From Davidsoniella eucalypti (lineage: Eukaryota; Ascomycota; Sordariomycetes; Microascales; Ceratocystidaceae), in NCBI GenBank assembly GCA_004009845.1, contig RMBW01000654.1:1-10185 (forward strand): a stretch of DNA of 10,185 nucleotides, read 5' to 3'. Under the pieces are notes generated by a model. The model ran no database searches. It saw only the letters and a list, made by a program, of their open reading frames with translations, and had not been told where the DNA came from. The position numbers and the translations under genes were made by a program. Position 1 is the stretch's first letter. Each line of letters opens with the position of its first letter. This document shows, one piece after another, positions 1 through 7,000 of the stretch.

Positions 1-64
1 GGAGGAATCGAACCCCTCAAAAAATTCGATCTGCAATCAAACGTAGACCTTCTACTCTATCCTT
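1..64 (-). tRNA. Partial tRNA-Cys(GCA)-like gene, cut by the window start
   Basis: Read on the minus strand, positions 25-41 form a five-pair anticodon stem (TTTGA with TCGAA, one T-G pair) around the seven-base loop TTGCAGA, with anticodon GCA (cysteine) at 32-34. Positions 4-14 read GGTTCGATTCC, a perfect match to the tRNA T-arm / B-box consensus. Upstream, TAGAGTAGAAGG resembles the A box with one mismatch, but the D stem pairs poorly. A possible 5' acceptor strand AAGGATA lies at 58-64; its 3' partner would be outside the window. The AT-rich anticodon arm and weak D arm fit a mitochondrial tRNA or a degraded copy better than a typical nuclear tRNA-Cys. It could also be a tRNA-derived relic. 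Confidence 0.5.
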
Positions 65-690
65 ACTTGGATAAACGAAACGAGGCGGAACTAGCGGTCG
101 GAATAGGATCACATCAAAGAACATTGTATGTGAGAGCCATATAGTTATATACATGTATGTAGTAGTCACAGCGTGCGTAATATAACAATAACAGCTGTAA
201 ACGCAGATGTCAGCGCCACTACATACCACAGCACAGGCCACCAAGCTGACAACTCACAACTAGCTAGATCGCCCATATTAAGCGATGTCTTACTTAACTT
301 ATATGATCATATGGTCTTTGTTTCCATTTCCAGCTGGCAGATGCGAACTCAGAAACTATATCACGTTTGTTCGTGTGTCCTTCTCTTCCAAGCCATATAT
401 CCCCTGCCCACTCTCTCGCTTGTCTCGAACCATCTGGCACTAACTATGGTTCCTTGCGGATGAAGTCGGTCGTACCGTACTAAAGGCATTCTCAAACAAA
501 CACAGCCTTCTTTTCTCCTGACAATGACACACCAGATAACTACAGGTAGCACTATCCATGGGTGGTAGCAGCTAAGAGAAGAAGAAGAACAAAATAGAAA
601 ATACGAAAAAAAAGTATCTAATTCACGCTTCGGAAAGATCAACGGAGGGAGCCGGCCGGTAAGATGGCCAGTGTTTTACTCTTTGGCGCC
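65..690. other. Gene-free stretch of nuclear-like composition
   Basis: No reading frame here has recognisable motifs or a plausible start and splice pattern. The longest open frames are under 100 codons and look like chance frames. Base composition is mixed and clearly less AT-rich than the block to its right. The end (about 640-690) contains GC-rich words such as GCCGGCCGG and GGCGCC just before AT-rich mitochondrial sequence begins, so the junction lies at roughly 660-700. I searched the minus strand for a missing 3' exon of AUR1 and saw none. Confidence 0.5.
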
Positions 691-696
691 TACTTC

Positions 697-1301
697 TACA
701 ATTATGGAATCTTATGTATTCTTATTGGTTCTTTATTGGGAGATAGTTCTATGGAAAAAGTGCAGACGGATACAGATTTTTTTTTTATCAAAAAGGAGAG
801 CATTTAGAGTATTTAATTTGACTACATCGAGAATTATTTAAGAACGGTTACTGTAAGGAAGATATCCCTAAAATTTCTAGTAGAAAAGGTTTAAATGGAC
901 AAATCAGATATTATTGTAGATTCCATAGTTTTACTTATAGTTCTTTTTCTTGAATTTATGAAGGGTTTTATGGTAAAGGTAAAAAAAGGATTCCTACTTG
1001 AATAGGAGAATTTTTATCTCCAATAGCCTTAGCTATTATGATCATGGATGACGGTACTTGGATTAAAGATAGAGGAATAAGATTATGTACAGATTGTTTT
1101 AGTTTATCTGATGTAAAATTATTAGTATCTATTTTAGAGACTAAGTATGGATTAAAAGTTTCTATACATAAAACGGGAATTTTAAATCAATATGGTATCT
1201 ATATTCCTAAATCTAATTTATCTATTTTAAAGCCTTTAATTTTTCCGTATCTTCATCCATATTTTTACTCTAAACTTAGTCTAGATTTTAATGGTAATTA
1301 A
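697..1301 (+). pseudogene. LAGLIDADG homing endonuclease of cox3 intron, one frameshift
   Basis: With TGA read as Trp (819, 951 and 999) this frame encodes a two-motif LAGLIDADG endonuclease of the kind found in fungal mitochondrial group I introns. Such proteins cut intronless alleles and spread their intron. The first motif, LIGSLLGDSSMEK, is at 721-759 and the second, LSPIALAIMIMDDGTW, is at about 1014-1061; the acidic residues in GD and DD are the usual metal-binding positions. The family-typical segment FHSFTYSSFSWIYEGFYGK lies between them. The frame ends at TAA 1299-1301. A single base is missing in the A run at 755-759, so motif 1 is out of frame with the rest; no other stop or shift is seen. 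The start is uncertain: an ATG at 664 is in frame but lies in sequence that does not look mitochondrial, and the true N-terminus may be lost at the junction. Confidence 0.85.
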
Positions 1302-1859
1302 TTTTTTACTTATTTGCTTGTAATACTTTTTAATGTGCATAGTTTACACAGCCTCCTTATTTCTGTTTCTGATCCCTTCGGGATAGCGCAAGCTATGAAA
1401 ATACCAAATTATGAAAAAGGGCGCTGACACTCTTATATTCTATTTAGAAAGTATCTTTTTTCTTTATTGGTAATATCCAATTTATTATTATTTTTGTTGT
1501 TGTTTCGAATATATTTTTATTCGTATTAATGGATGGTTATTATATTTTTTTTGATGAACTTATTGTATTTGTTATAATATGTAATTTCTAATTAGCGATA
1601 GATGGCGTTTATTAATGGCGTATGAAATTTACCAAGCTTACCAAGGTTTATTTCTGTAAGGATTGGTAAGGGGTTAGTTATCTGTTTAATTATTCGGTAG
1701 GGAGGTAAGTCATCTAAAAATTCTCTTATTTATTCGAAGGTCGCGAGATAAGCTATCTATCGTAAAAAAAAATATTATATTAGTTGCAATATTGAAGGGG
1801 CTTAAGCTCCTTTATTTGTTTGCCTTGATACAGTAAATGTTATAAATTTTATAACTCGA
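1302..1859 (+). other. AT-rich group I intron periphery between endonuclease and core
   Basis: This stretch links the endonuclease stop codon to the catalytic core. It is very AT-rich with long A and T runs and a few GC-rich words, such as CCCTTCGGG at 1375-1383, which can form a short hairpin. No protein frame is evident. I interpret it as non-core intron RNA (peripheral domains or spacer) of the same cox3 intron. Confidence 0.6.
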
Positions 1860-1984
1860 ACGATGAAAACGGTTAACGATTATTAAGTCTAGACCGTCGG
1901 TTTTTATTAGGAAATCGCTACAGACTGGATCATCGTGGGCGGCTGAAATGCCGCTTAATGTACAGTCGAGATCTTTATAAAGAT
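1860..1984 (+). ncRNA. Group I intron catalytic core (P3-P9)
   Basis: A complete group I core can be folded by eye, with helices in canonical order. P3 is ACGATGA 1860-1866 with TCATCGT 1930-1936. P4 is ACGGT 1869-1873 with ACCGT 1893-1897. P6 is CGGTTT 1898-1903 with AAATCG 1912-1917. P7, the guanosine-binding helix, is GACTG 1923-1927 with CAGTC 1963-1967. P8 is GCGGC 1939-1943 with GCCGC 1950-1954. A P9-like hairpin is ATCTT 1971-1975 with AAGAT 1980-1984. All pairs are Watson-Crick except one G-T in P6, and the P3/P7 interlocking (pseudoknot) order is correct. The core lies downstream of the endonuclease gene, as usual when the ORF sits in a 5' peripheral loop. I cannot assign the subgroup with confidence. 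The core itself shows no obvious damage. Confidence 0.92.
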
Positions 1985-2315
1985 AACTTATTAGGTTTAT
2001 TTATACAAGGTTTATATTAAATTTATTATAGTAGATTAAGTTATTATTAAGTGAATTTTATTGTGTGCCATTAGAGTAAAGTAGATTTACATGTCTCTTA
2101 CTTTAAGCAGTCTAGATTCTACTAATTAACGCTTTATTTAAGAAAAAATAGATATCTTTTTGCTTTGTTAGTAATCCTCTTGGATACTAAGTTCTAGTAA
2201 AATGTCTGCTATATAATATAGGTACAGTAGCCTATATGTAGATGATTAAATAACCCATCTTTAATATAAATACCAGGGATAGTAGTTAAACAATAACCTA
2301 TTATTTGAAGATTAG
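1985..2315 (+). other. 3' tail of cox3 intron a, ending at a terminal G
   Basis: This AT-rich sequence runs from the P9 hairpin to the cox3 exon that begins GCT ACA ATT at 2316. Its last base, G2315, fits the terminal G of group I introns. It contains stops in all frames and no conserved protein motif. It probably holds additional P9 extensions. The boundary was placed by resuming homology to Cox3 (ATITYAHH), so it may be off by a few bases. Confidence 0.6.
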
Positions 2316-2417
2316 GCTACAATTACTTATGCTCACCACTCTTTAATTAAAGTGAAAGAAAAGGTGCATTATATGGTACTCTTGCTACAGTTATTTTAGC
2401 TGTAATATTTACTTGCT
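2316..2417 (+). pseudogene. cox3: Cytochrome c oxidase subunit 3 (cox3), internal exon, frameshifted
   Basis: The exon reads ATITYAHHSLIK, then, after one missing base near 2352 (AAA GTG where AAA GGT GAA is expected), ERKGALYGTLATVILAVIF and TC. This is the conserved central part of Cox3, matching the yeast region TYSHHALIAGNRNKALSG and the following transmembrane helix. Cox3 is a membrane core subunit of mitochondrial complex IV. The exon is bounded by group I introns on both sides. A U before the 3' boundary (T2417) suits a group I 5' splice site. The exon continues correctly into the separate exon at 9739, giving TCFQGVEY when joined. The single-base loss makes this copy non-functional unless it is a sequencing error. 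Confidence 0.88.
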
Positions 2418-2859
2418 TTCATACTCTTGAGTTTACTTTTTTTAGATTCTTATTTGATGATATAAGATATTTATTATTTATAAAATATTATTACTTGTTA
2501 AGAATTATTTATTTATATTGTTTAGGTATATATTTTAAGACAGGGTATATCTCTCGTTCTATTTTTAATTATTCTAATATACGTAAATTAGTTCTTACGC
2601 CAGGTGCGCCTAGTATTAATAAGATTTACACTACTAATACAAAAGGTTTTATGTTACCTTCTAACTGAATAACAGGATTACTGATGCTGAAGGATCTTTT
2701 AGTCTTAAAGTATCAAAAAGTAAGTCTACACGTTCAGGGTATAATGTTATACCTGCATTTAAAATAGAACTACATAATAGAGACATTTTATTATTAAGAA
2801 AAATTCATTCCTTTTTTGGTGTGGGTCTAATTTCGGAGTCTTTAGATAGAGGAGACTAT
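2418..2859 (+). pseudogene. LAGLIDADG endonuclease of cox3 intron b, fused in frame to exon, truncated
   Basis: The frame runs without a stop from the cox3 exon into the intron, the common layout where an intron endonuclease is made as an exon-fused precursor. After an AT-rich linker (LRIIYLYCLGIYFKTGYI) comes the LAGLIDADG type-1 domain. Residues SNWITG (TGA-coded Trp at 2666) continue, after a one-base loss at 2678-2680 (TTT reduced to TT), as TDAEGSFSLKVSKSKS, then NVIPAFKIELHNRDILLLRK and IHSFFGVG. This is the standard N-terminal half of the fold; the second motif is absent because the mitochondrial sequence stops after TAT 2857-2859. The intron catalytic core is not present on this side. 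Confidence 0.85.
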
Positions 2860-3003
2860 TGTAAGGGTCTAAGGCCCATCAGTATTGGCCAAGTCATGCT
2901 TGGCCCTACTTGACTTTGACATAAATAGGGACCGATTCCCTCGTAGTTTAGTCTTAGTTTCTCTTTCTCCCTCATCGGTCTCAATTCAATTCATCTTTAC
3001 NCA
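2860..3003 (+). repeat. LTR-like sequence (possible solo or broken LTR)
   Basis: The stretch starts TGTAAGGG exactly where mitochondrial homology stops and ends TTTACNCA, so it has TG...CA termini. A TATA-like ATAAATAGGG at 2921-2930 is followed by a pyrimidine-rich leader, a layout typical of short fungal retrotransposon LTRs. It has a 7-base inverted repeat (GGCCAAG 2887-2893, CTTGGCC 2899-2905) and a second small hairpin (AGGGA 2927-2931, TCCCT 2937-2941). There is no matching target duplication: the left flank is ACTAT and the right flank GGGCG. The CA at 3002-3003 is also part of the AUR1 frame, so the right end is ambiguous. No internal retroelement genes are visible. The other possibility is the start of an AUR1 intron read on the minus strand (GTAAAG next to the N). 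Confidence 0.45.
3001..3001. other. Single ambiguous base (N) at a composition and gene break
   Basis: The only N of the window falls exactly between the LTR-like sequence and the last readable codon of AUR1. It may mark a scaffold join, a collapsed gap of unknown true length, or one unresolved base. Everything inferred across this point should be treated with caution. Confidence 0.95.
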
Positions 3004-4132
3004 GGGCGATAAGAGCTCCACCAACTAGATCAATGGCGTAGTGGTGGCTCAGGTACATGGTAGCCCACCAAATCCAGCCAACGTAGGCAATGAAAAGAGG
3101 GCGCAGGTGAGGGAAGCAGTAGCTCATAAAGAGAGCTTCCAGAACAGCGTTACCCGAGTGCATCGAAGGGAAGGCGCCAAATGGAAGAGGGGCGGTTGTA
3201 AAGCTGGTAGTGTACATGTCGACACCGAGTATCTTATCGACACGGGCAAGACCGGCAGGGGAGCCAGGCATGCCATAGGCGGCGGGCACAAGACCACGCT
3301 CGTTCTCGTACCAAGGAGGAGTGCAAGGGAAAATGATTTGCATGGTCACTCCCAGGACGTTCATCCAGCCCAGAGATTTGGCAAAAATGGGAGCGGTACC
3401 GGGCGCACTGAACGCAAACATGATAAGCGTGCAGACAAGAGGTGCGCCAAAGTGGCAGATGCCATAAGGCAACCATGCGAGAAGGTCGAGAATTGGGTGC
3501 GTGTGGGCGGAGAGGATGTTGGATAAGTTAGCACCGTAGAGTACATTCTCCAGAGCAGGGAGAACGCGGACCCATATGTGAGGGCGGTAGCCAGCGGGGA
3601 TGAAGCTGTGAAATAATATTGTTAGCTCGGCCTATTTATTGAGTTATTCTACACACTATCGAGATGATGGTGTCTCAAGACGAGGGTTTCTGACTTACCG
3701 ACTGCAGAAGAAGTAAAGAAGGTAAGTCCATACGGGAAGACCGGGCCAGAAGAACTGTCGTGTCGCAGGCATCATGAAGATAATGGCGGCGCCGATGAGG
3801 CAAGCAAGCTTCAACAAAGGAGCTGAAGGTGAGATGTACATGCAGAACATTGCTAGAGTGGCCAAGAATGGATATTGTAGATCGAGGGCAGTCCAACGAT
3901 GGCGCTGGATTGCTCGCACTGAGTCGAAGATATTGAATGAGGTCTGGAGGTGCGTGACATCGTTGGGGTTTGGTAGAGCAACATTGCTCTTCTGACGGCT
4001 ACGGCCGCGGATATGGCGATACTTTTGTGGGAATGGGTTGTAGGCGGCAAGATTCAGAGGGCCAATTAGCTTTGACTTTGTAGCCTGAACCGATTGCACG
4101 GCTTGAACAAAGGACGTGAGATAGTCAGCCAT
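3002..4132 (-). CDS. AUR1: Inositol phosphorylceramide synthase catalytic subunit AUR1, C-terminus missing
   Basis: AUR1 transfers phosphoinositol from phosphatidylinositol to ceramide in the Golgi membrane. It is an essential fungal sphingolipid step and the target of aureobasidin A. Exon 1 (4132-3699) and exon 2 (3605-3002) join in phase 2 (CG plus C gives Arg145) and give 346 codons. Hydrophobic helices are visible at about 87-103, 105-122, 130-150, 186-210, 217-238 and 298-346. Conserved signatures are CTPPWYENERG (239-249), GSPAGLARVDKILG (259-272), FGAFPSMHSGNAV and YLSHHYAIDLVGG. The PAP2-type triad is His294, His333 and Asp337, with the same spacing as yeast H255/H294/D298. The start ATG has a good context (CAACATGGC). 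The gene stops at the N after GGALIAL; compared with the 401-residue yeast protein, roughly 60-100 C-terminal residues are missing. Reading on gives six codons and a stop at 2981. Codons and frame are otherwise intact. Confidence 0.95.
3606..3698 (-). other. Spliceosomal intron of AUR1 (93 bases)
   Basis: On the minus strand the donor is GTAAGT (3698-3693), a branch-site-like GCTAAC lies at 3626-3621, and the acceptor is TTTCACAG ending at 3606. Removing it restores the conserved reading YFFCSR-FIPAGYRP in phase 2. Size and signals are typical of filamentous ascomycete nuclear introns, which supports a nuclear origin for this block. Confidence 0.93.
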
Positions 4133-4260
4133 GTTGACGGTTGGCGCGGGGAGGCGACGTTAATGAATAAATAAATAAAAAGCTTTAGGACGAAGAAGGT
4201 TGGTGATGTTGGTTGTGGAATAAAGGAAGGTAAGACGACAAACGGCTCGATGATGAAAGG
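4133..4260 (-). promoter_or_regulatory. Likely 5' leader and proximal promoter of AUR1
   Basis: Immediately upstream of the ATG on the minus strand is a C/A- and T-rich leader with CAACCAACATCACCAACC-like sequence at about 4205-4185, the usual look of fungal 5' leaders. An AT-rich tetranucleotide run (AATA repeated, 4167-4181) follows closer to the start. No clear TATA box or upstream intron is visible. The transcription start cannot be placed from sequence alone. Confidence 0.4.
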
Positions 4261-5150
4261 TGATCTTTTTGTCCAGTATCAAAACCGATAGACGTAAGGC
4301 GAGGCGTAAGTTTGAACTGAGGGACGCTGAGGGACCTAAAAGGATCGATCGCGAACAACACAAGCCGAAAACTTGAACCAAGGGGGGGCACGCTACTTAT
4401 TAAAAGAAAGGGAGTTTTGGTAGTAGGTAGAATTACTAGGCAGGAAAGAGAAAGAAGTCAAAGAGCCAAAGCGAGGCAAAGCCACTACCGTCGAGCTTCT
4501 AGGAAGCCGCTTTGCTAAGAATTAAAATTATTGAAGGGATTACCAGGGCACAAGCAAGCAGAATATAGTAACAGTAGTGCACAAGTTGATCGTAGAGGAA
4601 GAAAAAATAGAGAAAAGAAAAAGCGAGGAAACAGGAAGGGGAAGAAGAATGACTAGGGTGTAGAGCTCGGAATGCTCGGGGCCAACCGATTTTTGTGTGC
4701 GACGGCCAGCTATAAGTAAGAATTATAGCGGATTTTCTGGGTCTAACGTTGGCGTTGGCCTGGGCGGCCCTGATTAATCTTCGTCGAATTTTTCTCAAAA
4801 AAAAATTCTGTCTAGTTCCGTGAAGAGAAGAGTGAGGGGGTCTAGGAACTGACTTTTTGTCTATTTTCCTTCCTCTACGAACACCCTGCTATTTCTCTCG
4901 GAGGCGATTTTCGGGTTCCGTAATGGTTGCCGCTTCTAGTAAAACAATCGGTCTGCTTGATGAGTCCGTGGATCGTCGGTAAATATGCTCTCGTGAGAAT
5001 GGCAAGTGAGCTCTTTGTGGTAGGCAAGGCTCTGATAAAGTACTACTTCTATTAGAAGAGCAAGTAGAGGGAGGAGGAGAAGAGCGGCACAGAAAGGTCG
5101 TTTGCAAATGGCGAATCATGGGCGTCGAACACTACTAGTTATTGTAGACT
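4261..5150. other. Gene-free region upstream of AUR1 with purine/pyrimidine-skewed tracts
   Basis: No credible coding frame is present. On the plus strand 4595-4649 is almost pure purine, and 5045-5090 is purine-rich; read toward AUR1 these are CT-rich tracts of a kind common in fungal promoters. There is an A run near 4797-4805. Open frames on the minus strand here are rich in Ser, Pro and Phe because of the CT tracts and show no domain. Regulatory function is only inferred from position and composition. Confidence 0.4.
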
Positions 5151-7000
5151 AGGCAGTAAAGTTGAAGATTGTATAGCACGGATAATGGTATAATGAATGG
5201 TACAACTGTGGGTTTCGCTTACTCCTGCAGACAATAAAATTCAGTCAGTTAGCGGCCAACAGCTCTGCATATTACAGCGCATTACAGCGCTACCACACGG
5301 CAACAGCACAGAGTTGCATAACAATTTTTATTCCCGAGCCTACTCTTGCAAGTTAGCCACGCTGGAGTCTATCGCTGACGGACGGGTCACTGGGGTGCAA
5401 AGCCCGACCAGCCTGACAAGCTAGGTTAGACAAAGGTTGGTTGGCTGTGGGCGTCCCAGATCACAATGCCTTGGCACCTTGCAATGAACGGCATCCCAGA
5501 ACAGATAGCGCTGTAACGACCAGGGCAGAAGTACTCTAGGCTGCTACAAATGCCTCTGTATTGGCTTATCATTCTGTAACGTAAAACACTAGATCTTGCG
5601 ATCAGTAGGCAAGGCTCGAAGGATAAGCAGTACGTACCGCTACAACACTATAATACTGACAAGCGACGATCTTCAAAGTGCTTGGCAAGTGGGAAAGAGG
5701 CTAGCCTGGCTCGTACAGGCTGCGAGGTCGAAGAACCACAACGGGATTATGAGACGGATTTTAGGCACAAGCAGAAATTGACCAGGGGTATACTAATGTA
5801 TACAACTGTGGCGGCTCGACGGATGACAGTTTTTGACGTAGGGTGTTGGTAGAGTTATTCAATGGGATGGGATGTATAACAGTGCACAATTACACTGAGT
5901 CGCTTATTTATGGATTGATTTCTTGGAACTCGGGGCCTTTTGGGCCAATTGTCGGTCTTCGATTTCTGGGGTTGAGGTTTTAAATCACTGTGAATATTAT
6001 CCCTATAGACAGGCACACAGTACAAGGCACGTAGTTAGTAAAATGTTACGACTGGTACAACAACTCTCTCTTTGGCCTTACAGCATGGAGCAAAAACAAT
6101 CACCATCGTCATTCCCCATAGCCCATTGTGCGTGTCTTTCCTTTTTAAGTAGCGAGGAAAGGTGTAGAATACGACGAACGCGATTCGTCTGCTAGGCTTA
6201 CCTCGACGACAACAAGACGATCATTCAACAAGTACCGCGACTATGTTGACGAGTTGTCACTAGAACCTGTATGGGCAATCCCAAAAATAATTATTTTTTT
6301 CTCCGTAGCTACAAATAGAACCTGTTGCAGGATGGGTTGTACTGAATGAAGGAGGCGCATATGTTAGTCGTCTTGGTCAGTAGCACATCTTCTCGTTCAT
6401 TCTCCTTCTCAACTTTTCCCTCTCCAACGCCTAACCAGGGAGGCGAAGCACACAGACGCACAATTGGTATCAATGCTGGAACGAACTCTGTCAGATCGTT
6501 GGAGATTGATTAGAGGGATATATAGCAGCGAAGGCCAGGCAAAAAAAAAAGCATGGGTCTTTTGAAGAAAGTTCGCATATTCAGAAGACAGCAACAGGAC
6601 TAGGTAGCAAGTGGTAACATACTGACAGCTTATAGAATCAAACTAGTACTCTAGCCCAGGATTGACGAAAGCGGCGAGGCAGAATACAAATCGAAGCAAC
6701 TAAACAAGATGACGACAAGAACAGCAAGGCTGAGCTATTCAAAGGAGCTGGCTGTTTAGAGGAAGCCCTCAAGGGTGGAAGATAAGGACGAAATAATAAG
6801 GATTGCTGTTTAAGGACTGGTATTAGGAGCAAGTCGAGAATTCGCGGTGTTTGATGTGAGCGCAGTAAAGGCAAGGCACTAGAACAAGGAGGAATAATCG
6901 TGAAATGATAGATGATGAATACTGATAGATTTCGTGTTTGACCTAGAAACCCTAGGAAACTTCAAAGTGTAGATAAATGGTGCTTTCCGTGCCATATACC
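5151..7000. other. Gene-free region with small repeats
   Basis: Both strands carry frequent stops and no frame has family motifs. Small repeats seen are a perfect tandem decamer ATTACAGCGC at 5271-5280 and 5281-5290, the direct repeat TAGAACCTGT at 6261-6270 and 6315-6324, and a short inverted repeat CCTAG...CTAGG near 6941-6955. No tRNA, rRNA or transposase signature was found. It may be intergenic DNA of a repeat-rich genome or a heavily decayed element. Confidence 0.4.
5271..5290 (+). repeat. Tandem decamer ATTACAGCGC x2
   Basis: Two perfect adjacent copies of ATTACAGCGC are present. Two copies of ten bases suggest a local duplication or the remains of a minisatellite; no function is implied. 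Confidence 0.85.

Larger units (their letters stand above)
690..2859 (+). other. Mitochondrial DNA block 1 (cox3 intron - exon - intron)
   Basis: This block is strongly AT-rich, and its reading frames make sense only with TGA as tryptophan, the fungal mitochondrial code. In order it holds the 3' part of a cox3 intron (endonuclease gene, then a group I catalytic core), a short cox3 exon (2316-2417) and the 5' part of a second cox3 intron with an endonuclease frame. Both ends are abrupt: the left end cuts into the N-terminal part of the first endonuclease, and the right end cuts the second endonuclease in mid-domain at 2859. Next to a nuclear gene, this fits a nuclear mitochondrial insertion (NUMT), but a chimeric assembly or a mosaic mitochondrial chromosome is also possible. 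Confidence 0.8.

Noticed and set aside
2981..3000. C-terminal KDEL-like residues after the N on the AUR1 frame
   Set aside because: They come from reading across the N into the LTR-like sequence; they are not conserved AUR1 sequence and the signal is not terminal.
3041..3526. 161-codon plus-strand open frame
   Set aside because: It lies opposite AUR1 exon 2, whose frame has clear conserved motifs; the plus-strand translation shows none and is a shadow.
4955..4985. Hammerhead-like TGATGAGTCCGTG followed by GGTAAA
   Set aside because: The strand reads CTTGATGAG, not CTGATGAG, and neither stem II nor the flanking stems can be paired properly.
4958..5036. C/D snoRNA-like boxes (TGATGA and CTGA)
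   Set aside because: The C box lacks the purine at its first position and there is no terminal stem next to the boxes.
6935..6960. AAACCCTAGG telomere- or inverted-repeat-like word
   Set aside because: It is one short match with no repeat array or element boundary.
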